64,000 nt of DNA from Streptomyces brasiliensis (lineage in GTDB: Bacteria > Actinomycetota > Actinomycetes > Streptomycetales > Streptomycetaceae): the NCBI RefSeq assembly GCF_014647875.1, contig NZ_BMQA01000012.1, positions 124,001 to 188,000 on the forward strand, written 5' to 3'. A program made the translations under genes and the position numbers. The notes beneath the pieces are model-generated. The model was not told the DNA's origin. It did no database searches and saw only the letters and a list, made by a program, of their open reading frames with translations. How positions within the stretch are numbered: the first letter of the stretch is position 1; each line of letters starts with the position of its first letter. Shown here in pieces: positions 43,600 to 51,421 of the stretch.

Positions 43600-43923
43600 C
43601 TACGGGTGGCGGTGCTGCGGCGGGAAGCGGTACGGCGGACGGCTCCTCGCGGGACGGTAGGGCGGACGGCCGTCCGGCGGGGCGTACGGCGGGACGTCCC
43701 GGCCGGGCTGGTAGTGCGGGCCCTGCCGGATGTGCCTGAGGATCATGGTCATGTCGATGGTGGCCACCACCCAGAGCACCCCGCAGGCGGCCGCCCAGCC
43801 CGGGCGTCCGACCAGCGCGAACGCCGCCATACCGAAGATCGCCCAGCCCAGCCCCCACACGCTCAGCCACAACCGGGCCCGCAGTGCACTGCGCGCCGTC
43901 GACGGCTCACTGCCTGTACGCAT
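43600..43923 (-). CDS. Small membrane protein with proline-rich tail
   Basis: The 107-residue protein has two transmembrane helices (LWLSVWGLGWAIFGMAAFALVG and WAAACGVLWVVATIDMTMILRHI) and a cytoplasmic or extracellular Pro/Arg/Tyr-rich tail with repeated PPY/RPPY motifs. I do not recognise a family. The ATG at 43923 is the simplest start; GTG codons at 43932 and 43935 are alternatives. It is divergent from the acyltransferase-like gene. Confidence 0.7.
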   Translation of the reverse strand: MRTGSEPSTARSALRARLWLSVWGLGWAIFGMAAFALVGRPGWAAACGVLWVVATIDMTMILRHIRQGPHYQPGRDVPPYAPPDGRPPYRPARSRPPYRFPPQHRHP

Positions 43924-43987
43924 CGGGATCACCACTCCTGATTCAACGTACTCTTCGACGAAGCCGTTCACCAAGGGGGACCGTGCT

Positions 43988-44953
43988 GTGCTGCCCGACG
44001 CCGACGACCTGCCCGAGCTGCTCCTCGACCTCTCCGTACCCCACGACGACATCAACGAACTCGTCGCCCTCCGGCGCACCGTGACGGGCGACCCCGGCAC
44101 CGTGCGACTCCTGGCGGAGTGCGTCGACGAGCTGGTCCGGGACATGGGGGAGCCCGGCGGGCCGTCGAGCCTCGCGGAACGGGCGGCCGAGGCTCCGGTC
44201 GGGCTCGGTGGGTACTTCACCGCGTACGTCTTCCTCGCCGCGCTGCCGCACGCGCGCGCGTACCACCGCGCCCGCGGCATCCCGGCCGACGTCTCCCGGC
44301 GCACCCTCGCCGACCTCGGCCGCAACATGGCCGTGCACCGCAGACGGCACGGCAGGGGCGGGGTCCAGGCGCCGCGCTGGCTGGTGCACCACTTCCGCGG
44401 GGAGCTGTACCAGCTGGGCCGGCTGCAGTTCGAGCGGGCGCGGCGGAGGGAGCGCACCGCTTGTCTGTACCTGCACATCCCCGACTTCCACGGGCCGCTG
44501 ACGCCGGGCGCCTGTGACCGGTCGCTGACGCTGGCGCGGCGGTTCTTCGCGCGGCACTTTCCCGAGGAGCGGTACGAGACCGTGGAGTGTCACTCGTGGC
44601 TGCTCGACCCGCAGCTGAGGCGGTATCTGCCTCCGCACGCCAACATCGTCCGGTTCCAGGAGCGGTTCCGGGTCGGCCACGAGGACACGGAGCCGGCCGA
44701 CAGCGAGCCGGTGCAGTTCGTGTTCGGGCATCCGGAGCTGGCGGTGGCGGACCTGCCACGCCGTACGTCCGTCGAACGGGCCGTGGGGGACCATCTGCGG
44801 GCCGGCGGTCACTGGTATGTCGGGCACGGGTGGTTTCCGCTGGGTGTGGAGAGTGCGCACGGGCCGGACTGCGCGGAGGCTTCGGATTGCGCACCGGTTC
44901 GTTCCCGGAGCGCTGAAGGTTCCCGGTCCCCGGGAAATTACTCGAACGAGTGA
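43988..44953 (+). CDS. Acyltransferase-domain (NAT_N/GNAT_C-like) protein
   Basis: The 321-residue protein fits the streptomycete family annotated as acyltransferase domain-containing. An N-terminal helical part (LPDADDLPELLLDLSVPHDDINELVALRRTV) is followed by PVGLGGYFTAYVFLAALPHARAYHRARGIPADVSRRTLADLGRNM and a GNAT-like C-terminal part with LYLHIPDFHGPLTPGACDRSL, ETVECHSWLLDPQL and FVFGHPELAVADLP. The acyl donor and acceptor are unknown. The GTG at 43988 follows AGGGGG. The last 30 residues are not conserved-looking. Confidence 0.8.
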   Translation: MLPDADDLPELLLDLSVPHDDINELVALRRTVTGDPGTVRLLAECVDELVRDMGEPGGPSSLAERAAEAPVGLGGYFTAYVFLAALPHARAYHRARGIPADVSRRTLADLGRNMAVHRRRHGRGGVQAPRWLVHHFRGELYQLGRLQFERARRRERTACLYLHIPDFHGPLTPGACDRSLTLARRFFARHFPEERYETVECHSWLLDPQLRRYLPPHANIVRFQERFRVGHEDTEPADSEPVQFVFGHPELAVADLPRRTSVERAVGDHLRAGGHWYVGHGWFPLGVESAHGPDCAEASDCAPVRSRSAEGSRSPGNYSNE

Positions 44954-45002
44954 ACTGGCGTGGTGGGGGAACGGCCGTGCGGGGGCGGCCCGTTGTTCGG
45001 GC

Positions 45003-45695
45003 ATGACGGTTGAAATGCGTGAGGGGTACGAGGGGACAGGACCCGGTGCGATCACACCGGACGGCTGCGCGGTGGAGCTGTACTCGCGCTTGCCGGTGCG
45101 GGACGAGCCGGAGATCATCGCGGCGGCCGTGCCGGCCGGTGCACACATCCTGGAGCTGGGCAGCGGGGTGGGACGGGTGACGCACCCGCTGCTGGAGCGC
45201 GGATTCACGGTCACGGCGGTGGACGAGTCCGCCGAGATGCTGGAGCGGGTCCAGGGCGCGCGCACGATATGCAGCCCGATCGAGGAACTCGATCTGGGCG
45301 AGACGTTCGACGTGGTGATGCTCGCGTCGTTCCTGGTGCACGCCGGGGACGTCGAGGTGCGGCGGGGCATGCTGCGGACCTGCGCCCGGCACGTGGCGGA
45401 GGGCGGCAGCGTGCTGATCCAACGGGAGGGGGAGGACTACCACACCGACCTGCCGCGCGAGCGAGTCGATCCCAGCGGCTACACCCTGCGCATGCTGTCG
45501 GCGGAACCGGTCGGGGACGGCGTGAACTCGGTGCGCGCGGAGTATGTGTTCCCGGACGCGGTCTGGACGCAGACGTTTCTGGCCAGGCCACTGACGAAGG
45601 AGCAGTTCGAGGAGGCGCTGGCGGAGGCGGGACTGGAGGTGGACGAGTATCTGACCCCGGACCGGGTGTGGGTGCGGGCGGTACGGGCGGTCTGA
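45003..45695 (+). CDS. Class I SAM-dependent methyltransferase
   Basis: The 230-residue protein has motif I ILELGSGVGRVTHPLLERG, TVTAVDESAEMLERV, and the FDVVMLASFLVHAGD and ARHVAEGGSVLIQRE motifs. The acceptor is unknown, and an N-terminal YEGTGPGAITPDGCAVELYSRLPV segment is characteristic of a streptomycete subgroup of small-molecule methyltransferases. No ribosome binding site stands out before the ATG at 45003. It lies 49 bases after the acyltransferase gene on the same strand and may be cotranscribed. Confidence 0.85.
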   Translation: MTVEMREGYEGTGPGAITPDGCAVELYSRLPVRDEPEIIAAAVPAGAHILELGSGVGRVTHPLLERGFTVTAVDESAEMLERVQGARTICSPIEELDLGETFDVVMLASFLVHAGDVEVRRGMLRTCARHVAEGGSVLIQREGEDYHTDLPRERVDPSGYTLRMLSAEPVGDGVNSVRAEYVFPDAVWTQTFLARPLTKEQFEEALAEAGLEVDEYLTPDRVWVRAVRAV

Positions 45696-45806
45696 GAAGT
45701 CCGGGCGAGCGGCGTGACAAGTCCCGGCGCGAAGCGATGAGTTCTCGGGCGGCGGTAGGTCTACCTCTGTGACAGCAACAGGGACCGCTTCACTCAGGAG
45801 AACCCC

Positions 45807-46271
45807 ATGTCCGACTCCACCGCTTCCGTCACCTCCGTGGCTTCGGCCGCTTCCGGCACGGTCGTCGCCGAGGCCGCGACGGCTCGTGGCCGTCGTGCCC
45901 GCGTCGCCCTGCGCGGTCTGCAGGTGCTGCTCGCCCTCTTCTACGGGATCGCGAGTGCACTGCCCAAGCTGATCGCGCACTCCTCGGCCGTCGAGATCTT
46001 CGACAAGATCGGCTGGGGCAGCGCGGGCATGTACACCATCGGTGCCCTCGAACTCGCCGGTGCCGTCGCGCTGTTGGTCCCCCGCCTGCAGTCGGTGGCT
46101 GCCATTGCGCTGAGCGCGCTGATGGTGGGGGCGTTCGTCGTCCAGCTCAGCGTCTTCGACGGCCAGAACGCGGCGACCCCGCTCATCCTGATCGTCCCGC
46201 TGGCCCTGATCGCCTGGGCGCGGCGCGGACAGAACGTGGAGCTGCTGCGGCTGGTGCGACGGCGGCCATGA
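45807..46271 (+). CDS. DoxX family membrane protein
   Basis: The 154-residue protein has four transmembrane helices with the DoxX pattern: RGLQVLLALFYGIASALPKLIAHSSAVEIFDKIGWG, MYTIGALELAGAVALLVPRL, AAIALSALMVGAFVVQ and TPLILIVPLALIAWARR. DoxX-like proteins are linked to redox or membrane-associated oxidoreductase functions, but no reaction can be assigned. AGGAG precedes the ATG. A very stable terminator follows. Confidence 0.87.
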   Translation: MSDSTASVTSVASAASGTVVAEAATARGRRARVALRGLQVLLALFYGIASALPKLIAHSSAVEIFDKIGWGSAGMYTIGALELAGAVALLVPRLQSVAAIALSALMVGAFVVQLSVFDGQNAATPLILIVPLALIAWARRGQNVELLRLVRRRP

Positions 46272-46286
46272 CCCGCACGGGGTGAC

Positions 46287-46329
46287 GGCGGCGCCCGGCG
46301 GGCCACGGGGGGGCTCGCCGGGCGCCGCC
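46287..46329. terminator. Bidirectional terminator
   Basis: Eighteen-base arms (46287-46304 and 46312-46329) pair with a single mismatch around a short loop, between the convergent DoxX and S4-domain genes. Confidence 0.75.
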
Positions 46330-46358
46330 GCCGCGCGTTCGCGATGTCGCGGTGGGGG

Positions 46359-46919
46359 TCACCGGCTCCGGGGGCGTCCGTCCGGGCCGAGCCCGCGCAG
46401 GGCCCGGAGGCGTTCCATCTCGCGGCGGTCGCGCTTGGTGGGTCGGCCGGCGCCGCGGTCACGGATGCCGGCGGGGGCGACGGCCTCGCGGGGCGGGGGC
46501 GGCGGGGAGTTGTCGATGTAGCACTGGACGGCGACGGGGGCGCCGACGCGCTTGCGGATCAGGCGCTTGACGACGACGACCCGTTCCCGGCCCTCATGCC
46601 GCAGGCGGACCTCGTCTCCGACCCGCACGGAGTACGCGGGCTTTACACGCTCGCCGTTCACATGCACATGCCCGCCACGGCAGGCGGTGGCGCCCAGGGA
46701 CCGGGTCTTGACCAGCCGCACGGCCCAGATCCAGCTGTCGATACGAACGCTCTCCCCGCTCCTCGGCCCGGCGGCCTCGGCGGCGGTGACGGCATGTCCC
46801 GTGGTCTCGCCGCCGCCCTGCACGCCGGTCTCACCAGGCGCGTCGACCCGGGCGTCAGCCGGTGCCTCGGGTGCGCCGGTTCCGCGATTCCCGTACTCGT
46901 CCGTGTCCTCCGAAGCCAT
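46359..46919 (-). CDS. S4 RNA-binding domain protein (Hsp15-like)
   Basis: The 186-residue protein has an N-terminal acidic/Gly-rich stretch of about 55 residues, then an S4 domain: RIDSWIWAVRLVKTRSLGATACRGGHVHVNGERVKPAYSVRVGDEVRL. A basic C-terminal tail rich in Arg (GRPTKRDRREMERLRALRGLGPDGRPRSR) is typical of HslR/Hsp15-like proteins that bind 50S subunits carrying nascent chains. Function here is inferred from the family. The start is the ATG at 46919. Confidence 0.88.
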   Translation of the reverse strand: MASEDTDEYGNRGTGAPEAPADARVDAPGETGVQGGGETTGHAVTAAEAAGPRSGESVRIDSWIWAVRLVKTRSLGATACRGGHVHVNGERVKPAYSVRVGDEVRLRHEGRERVVVVKRLIRKRVGAPVAVQCYIDNSPPPPPREAVAPAGIRDRGAGRPTKRDRREMERLRALRGLGPDGRPRSR

Positions 46920-47067
46920 GCTCCGACCTTAGCTCGCCGTACCGGCTCACCCGGAAGGGTTTTCCGCACCCCTCGGCCCAGCTGCAACGCGGTCGACCAG
47001 GCCCTGGGCAACCGACCGCCGTCCACAGCCCCCCGGGCGCACCTGTGCCCGGGCATACCGTGGCCTC

Positions 47068-47787
47068 ATGAACAGCAACGGCCTCGTCGAGCTCGATCGG
47101 TGCGTCGCCGCGTGTCGGGCCTGCCCGCGGCTGGTCGCCTGGCGGGAAGAGGTGGCGCGGACCAAGCGTGCCGCCTTCGCCGACTGGACCTACTGGGGCC
47201 GACCGGTGCCCGGCTTCGGACCGGCCGACGCGCGGCTGCTGATCATCGGCCTCGCGCCGGCCGCGCACGGCGGCAACCGTACCGGCCGTATGTTCACCGG
47301 CGACCGTTCCGGGGACGTGCTGTACCGGGCGATGTACGACGTCGGGCTCGCCTCGCAGCCCACGTCCATCAGTGCGGACGACGGCCTGGAGCTGTACGGC
47401 GTGCGCGTGACCGCGCCTGTGCACTGCGCGCCGCCCGACAACAGGCCGACTACCGAGGAGCGCGACACCTGCCGCGCTTGGCTGGTGCGGGAGCTGAAGC
47501 TGCTGCGCCCGACCCTGCGGGCCGTCGTCGTGCTGGGTGCCTACGGCTGGCAGGCCTCGCTCCCGGCGTTCGCCGAAGCGGGCTGGACGGTCCCGCGCCC
47601 CCGGCCCGCCTTCGCCCATGGAGCCCGGGTGTCGCTCGACGACCTCACCCTCTTCGGCTGCTTCCACGTGAGCCAGCGCAACACCTTCACCGGCAAGCTC
47701 ACCCCCGAGATGCTGCGGGAGGTCCTGCTTGCGGCGGCGCGGGAGGCGGGGCTCGGGAAGGAAATCGAGGCGAGCGGGGCGCCGTAG
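47068..47787 (+). CDS. Uracil-DNA glycosylase, family 5 (UdgB-like)
   Basis: The 239-residue enzyme removes uracil and possibly hypoxanthine from DNA in base excision repair. Motif A reads GLAPAAHGGNRTGRMFTGDRSGD, the family 5 form with Ala in place of the Asp/Asn of families 1 and 4, and motif B is FHVSQRNTFTGKL. An N-terminal CVAACRACPRL and later cysteine (VHCAPPDN) provide ligands for the 4Fe-4S cluster of families 4 and 5. It is closely followed (18 bases) by the prolyl aminopeptidase gene. Confidence 0.9.
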   Translation: MNSNGLVELDRCVAACRACPRLVAWREEVARTKRAAFADWTYWGRPVPGFGPADARLLIIGLAPAAHGGNRTGRMFTGDRSGDVLYRAMYDVGLASQPTSISADDGLELYGVRVTAPVHCAPPDNRPTTEERDTCRAWLVRELKLLRPTLRAVVVLGAYGWQASLPAFAEAGWTVPRPRPAFAHGARVSLDDLTLFGCFHVSQRNTFTGKLTPEMLREVLLAAAREAGLGKEIEASGAP

Positions 47788-47805
47788 GGGCGTTACGGTG
47801 CTGCG

Positions 47806-48780
47806 ATGCCTCCCTACCCGGAGATCGAGCCGTACGACCAGGGCATGCTGGACGTCGGCGACGGCCATCGCATCCACTGGGAGACCTGCGGAAACCCGCA
47901 CGGCAAGCCCGCGCTCGTGCTGCACGGCGGGCCCGGTTCCGGCGCGTCGCCGCTCTTCCGTCGCTACTTCGACCCGGACGCGTACCGGATCGTGCTGCTC
48001 GATCAGCGGGGCTGTGGGCGTTCGACGCCGCACGCGAGTGCGTACGACACGGACATGAGCGTCAACACGACGGCGCACGTGATCGCCGATCTGGAGCTGC
48101 TGCGCCGGCACCTGGGGATCGGGCGGTGGCTGGTGTGGGGCGTGTCGTGGGGGTCGGTGCTGGCGCTGCGGTATGCGCAGACGTGTCCCGGCGCCGTGTG
48201 CGAGCTGGTGCTGACCGGGGTCGCGACCGGGTCCGACGCCGAAGTGGCGCTGCTGACCCGGGGCCTCGGAAAGATCTTCCCCGAGGCCTTCGAGCGGTTC
48301 CTGGCCGGGGTTCCGGAGGACGAGCGGGACGGCAACCTGGCCGCCGCCTACCACCGGCTGCTCGAATCGCCCGACCCGGCGGTGCGGGAGCGGGCGGCGC
48401 GAGCCTGGACGGACTGGGAGACGGCGACGATTCCCGCGCCGCCGCGCTCGGTCGAGCGGTACGAGGACCCGGTCTTCCGCATGGGGTTCGCCCGCACCGT
48501 CACCCACTACTGGGGCAACGGGCACTTCCTGCCCGACGGCGCGGTGCTGCGCGACGCGTATCTGCTCGCGGGAGTTCCCGGCACCCTGGTGCAGGGAAGT
48601 CTCGACTTCGGCAATCTCCTGGGTATCGTCTGGCGACTTCATCACGCCTGGCCGGGCAGCGAGTTGGTGGTCTTGGACCAGGCCGGGCACAACGCCGGTG
48701 CGCCGGGCGTCGTGGACGCGCTCGTGGCGGCGACGGACAAGTACGCCGGGCGCTGGAGAGGCTGCTCGCCGAACAGATGA
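47806..48780 (+). CDS. pip: Proline iminopeptidase (alpha/beta hydrolase)
   Basis: The 324-residue protein is of the S33 family that removes N-terminal proline from peptides. The oxyanion motif HGGPGSGASP, the RGCGRSTPH signature, the nucleophile elbow GVSWGSVLALRYAQTCPGAV (serine in GVSWGS) and the catalytic histidine in VVLDQAGHNAGAP are present. The usual GGSWGS has Val for the second Gly, which should not abolish activity. It overlaps neither neighbour and is probably cotranscribed with the glycosylase gene. Confidence 0.9.
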   Translation: MPPYPEIEPYDQGMLDVGDGHRIHWETCGNPHGKPALVLHGGPGSGASPLFRRYFDPDAYRIVLLDQRGCGRSTPHASAYDTDMSVNTTAHVIADLELLRRHLGIGRWLVWGVSWGSVLALRYAQTCPGAVCELVLTGVATGSDAEVALLTRGLGKIFPEAFERFLAGVPEDERDGNLAAAYHRLLESPDPAVRERAARAWTDWETATIPAPPRSVERYEDPVFRMGFARTVTHYWGNGHFLPDGAVLRDAYLLAGVPGTLVQGSLDFGNLLGIVWRLHHAWPGSELVVLDQAGHNAGAPGVVDALVAATDKYAGRWRGCSPNR

Positions 48781-48835
48781 CAAGCTGCTGGCGAAGAAGG
48801 GGAGGGTACGGGGTGGAGGGGCGGACTCGAGCTGG

Positions 48836-49285
48836 TCAGGGCCGCCAGACATACCGGACGTCCGGCTCCCGTTCCTCGTTTCCGCCGCCGTCTGTGAACT
48901 CGACGGCGACGAAGCCGTGTCGTTCGTAGAAGCGGTGGGCGGGCTTGTTGACCTGGAAGGTCCACAGGGTGAGGCCTCCAGGGCTGCGCTCCTTGGCGAG
49001 GTCGACGAACCGGTCGCCGATGCCGTGCCCGCGCCAGTCCGGGTCGAGGTAGAGCTGGGAGAGCAGTTCACCGTTGAGCACCATCAGCCCGACGACCCCG
49101 TCGCCGGCGTCGGCCACCCAGGTCTCCCGGTACGGCACCACCACGTCCCGGATGTAGTCCCGGACTTCGGCGTCGGACCGTGGCCGCACGACGGTCGGCA
49201 ACGCGGCGGTGAAGGACCGCAGATAGACATCGGCGACGGAGCCGGCGTCGGACGCGGTCGCGCGCCGGAGGGTAACCGCGCTCAC
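48836..49285 (-). CDS. GNAT-family N-acetyltransferase
   Basis: The 149-residue enzyme has the GNAT pattern VTLRRATASDAGSVADVYLRSF, VVGLMVLNGELLSQLYLDPDWRGHGIGDRFVDLAKER (acetyl-CoA site in RGHGIG) and LWTFQVNKPAHRFYERHGFVAVEFTDG. The acceptor is unknown. The GTG at 49285 overlaps the stop of the RidA gene by four bases (GTGA), so the two form a coupled pair. Confidence 0.87.
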   Translation of the reverse strand: MSAVTLRRATASDAGSVADVYLRSFTAALPTVVRPRSDAEVRDYIRDVVVPYRETWVADAGDGVVGLMVLNGELLSQLYLDPDWRGHGIGDRFVDLAKERSPGGLTLWTFQVNKPAHRFYERHGFVAVEFTDGGGNEEREPDVRYVWRP

Positions 49286-49695
49286 GACCGCGACTCCTCG
49301 GGGACGACGGCCGTGGCGGTGATCTCCACCAGTTGCCCGGTGTACCCGAGACACGCCACCCCGAGCAGTGTCGACGCGTGCGGGCCGGCGCTGAGCCCGG
49401 ACGCCTCGACCACCTCCCACACCTGGGAGAGCACGGCCGGATCACTGCTGACGACGTACACGTCCGTCGTCAGCACATGCGCCAAGTCACTTCCCACGGC
49501 AGCGAGTTGCCCACGAAGATTCGCGATCACCTGCTCGGCCTGCCGCACCGGATCCCCCGGCCCGACGATCTCCCCCTGCGCGTCGAGCGGAACGGCCCCG
49601 GCGAGAAACGCGAGCTTCGTACCGGCCTCGACCACGGAGGCATGGGAGTAGGTCGGGGGAGGGAAGAGGGCGGGGGCGGTGACGCGCTGGATCAC
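49282..49695 (-). CDS. RidA/YjgF family protein
   Basis: The 137-residue protein belongs to the RidA family, trimeric enzymes that hydrolyse reactive enamine and imine intermediates. FPPPTYSHASVVEAGTKLAFLAGAVPLDAQGEIVGPGD, QAEQVIANLRGQLAAVGSDLAHVLTTDVYVVS and a LVEITATAVVP end are typical, though the catalytic arginine usually in the last motif is not evident in this copy. The GTG at 49695 has AGGAG at 6 bases. It is coupled to the acetyltransferase gene. Confidence 0.88.
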   Translation of the reverse strand: MIQRVTAPALFPPPTYSHASVVEAGTKLAFLAGAVPLDAQGEIVGPGDPVRQAEQVIANLRGQLAAVGSDLAHVLTTDVYVVSSDPAVLSQVWEVVEASGLSAGPHASTLLGVACLGYTGQLVEITATAVVPEESRS

Positions 49696-49861
49696 GGGGG
49701 CTCCTGGCGTGGACGGGGCGTGGACGGCGGCAACCCACCGATCATCCGGACCACGGGGTCCTCTCCGCATCCCAATATTCGGCTCGCGGAACGGGTGGCT
49801 CGCACGTACGCTCCCCGCGACCTCCGTACCGCGACGACCGCCGACCCCGCTGGAGCCACGC

Positions 49862-50620
49862 ATGCCGTCCGACAGCGACCGGACCTTCCTCGACACCGCC
49901 GCCGATCGCCTCGCCGCCCTCCCCACCGTCCGCGCCGTGGCCCTCGGCGGCTCCCGGGCCGAGGGCACGCACCGGCCGGACAGCGACTGGGACCTCGCCG
50001 TCTACTACCGCGGTCCCTTCGACCCCGCCGATCTGCGTGCCCTCGGCTGGGAGGGCGAGGTGTCCGAGGTGGGCGGATGGGGTGGGGGAGTCTTCAACGG
50101 CGGGGCCTGGCTGACGATCGAGGGACGGCGCGTGGACGTGCACTACCGCGACCTGGACGTGGTCGAGCACGAGCTGACGGAGGCGGAGGCCGGGCGTTTC
50201 CGGGTGGAACCGCTGCTGTTCCATCTTGCGGGGATTCCCAGCTACTTGGTGGTCGCCGAGCTGGCGGTCGACCGGGTGCTGCGCGGGGAACTGCCGCGAC
50301 CGGCCGGCTATCCGGTCGAGCTGCGCCGTTCGGCCCCGGACCGCTGGCTCGGCACCGCCCGTGCGACACTCGCCTACGCCAAGGCACATCACGCTCCCCA
50401 CGGTCGCCTCACGGAGGTCGCCGGCGCGGTGGCCGTGGCTGCGGCGCAGACCGCTCACGCGGTGCTTGCGGCGCGCGGGGAGTGGGTGACGAACGAGAAG
50501 CGGCTGCTGGAGCGGGCGGGGTTGCGGCGAGTGGACGCGATCATCGAGTCGCTGCAGGCCCAGCCGGACCTGCTGATTCAGGGGGTGTCGGAGGCGGAGC
50601 GGCTGTTCCAGGTGTCATGA
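49862..50620 (+). CDS. Nucleotidyltransferase-domain protein
   Basis: The 252-residue protein has the polymerase-beta nucleotidyltransferase signature VRAVALGGSRAEGTHRPDSDWDLAVYYRG near residue 30 and the third carboxylate in RVDVHYRDLD. A C-terminal helical part (ARATLAYAKAHHAPHGRLTEVAGAVAVAAAQTAHAVLAARGEWVTNEKRLLERAGL) resembles kanamycin nucleotidyltransferase C-domains. Substrate unknown: an aminoglycoside, a tRNA or a protein are all possible. Being next to a MazF-like remnant is suggestive but no partner HEPN gene is seen. Confidence 0.83.
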   Translation: MPSDSDRTFLDTAADRLAALPTVRAVALGGSRAEGTHRPDSDWDLAVYYRGPFDPADLRALGWEGEVSEVGGWGGGVFNGGAWLTIEGRRVDVHYRDLDVVEHELTEAEAGRFRVEPLLFHLAGIPSYLVVAELAVDRVLRGELPRPAGYPVELRRSAPDRWLGTARATLAYAKAHHAPHGRLTEVAGAVAVAAAQTAHAVLAARGEWVTNEKRLLERAGLRRVDAIIESLQAQPDLLIQGVSEAERLFQVS

Positions 50621-50937
50621 AGACGCAGGGCCTCCGTGATCTCGCCCAGCTTCGCCGAGGACAACACGCCCGCCGACTCGATCAGGTCGTACCGGGTCAC
50701 GGTGGTCAGTCAGGTGCACGGGGTGAAGCCCGGACGCGGAAACGCGAACCGCAGCACGCCCTCGAACGGCAGCCCGTCTGCGGGGCCTACGGCCACTTCG
50801 ACGCCCAGGCCGCTGATGTCGGCGCCGGCCGGCGCGACGATCTGCATCGCGCGGAACCCGGACGACTCTGCTTCCGACAGCAGCACCACCGGGCGTGGTT
50901 CGTCGAAGGCGACCCACCAGACCTCACCGCGTCGCAT
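50578..50937 (-). pseudogene. MazF/PemK-like toxin gene interrupted by TGA
   Basis: From the ATG at 50937 the frame encodes 75 residues (RRGEVWWVAFDEPRPVVLLSE... SGLGVEVAVGPADGLPFEGVLRFAFPRPGFTPCT) typical of MazF-like proteins, then meets TGA at 50710-50712. The same frame continues without further interruption to 50578 as LTTVTRYDLIESAGVLSSAKLGEITEALRLHD, the expected C-terminal half. Homologues as I remember them have Trp here (CTWLTT), so TGG to TGA is the likely change. The whole would be 119 residues, the normal MazF size. No antitoxin gene precedes it. I infer an inactivated gene unless the codon is read through. Confidence 0.7.
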
Positions 50938-51097
50938 TGTGCTCCTCGTGTCCGATCCGGCAGGCTCACGTGATCTCGCGGCCGAGGGTAGTCGCTGTAT
51001 ACCGGACGCGATCACCCAAGTGCTGTTCACGAGTGGGCGCGACGGGCGACAATGAGGCGCGTCGGGGATCATTCGCTTGGGCAACGGAGGCTGGGGC

Positions 51098-51406
51098 GTG
51101 GCACGCGACGAGCACGACGAGGACTGGTTGGACCTGGCCGATGCCATCGACGTGCTGCGAGACCAGTTGTCGGAGGCGCAGCGGCGCGGCCAGAACTCCC
51201 AACTGCGGTTCGTGCTGGGAGAGATCACCGCGGAGTTCGAGATCGAGCTGATACGGACGCGGAACGGCGGCGGGGCGCTGCGGTTCGGCGTCGTGGAGGC
51301 CAACGCCCGCGGGGAGCGCTCGGCTCGGTCCGCCCAGCGCGTGACCCTGCGCCTGAACCCGGAGCAACTCGGGGGCGGGAGCGTGGCCGTGGGCGACCTC
51401 GAGTAG
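51098..51406 (+). CDS. trypco2 (trypsin co-occurring) domain protein
   Basis: The 102-residue protein has the trypco2 pattern: WLDLADAIDVLRDQLSEAQRRG, then QLRFVLGEITAEFEIELIRTRNGGGALRFGVVEANARG and a beta end RVTLRLNPEQLGGGS. Domains named trypco1 and trypco2 were described as partners of trypsin-like and STAND-NTPase conflict genes in multicellular bacteria. Its position 15 bases before the protease-STAND gene fits that role, probably as a regulatory or ligand-binding subunit (inference). The GTG at 51098 has GGAGG at 6 bases, and a TTG start at 51077 is the alternative. Confidence 0.88.
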   Translation: MARDEHDEDWLDLADAIDVLRDQLSEAQRRGQNSQLRFVLGEITAEFEIELIRTRNGGGALRFGVVEANARGERSARSAQRVTLRLNPEQLGGGSVAVGDLE

Positions 51407-51421
51407 TCCGGCGGCGGGCTG

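Noticed and set aside
44817..45002. N-terminal extension of the methyltransferase at 45003
   Set aside because: The upstream open frame overlaps the acyltransferase gene and reads Arg-rich non-conserved sequence, so the internal ATG is preferred.
46344..48929. Very long plus-strand open frame (861 codons) across the S4, glycosylase and peptidase genes
   Set aside because: It is a shadow frame caused by high GC. Its translation is Arg/Gly/Ala low-complexity and it overlaps three genes with clear family motifs.
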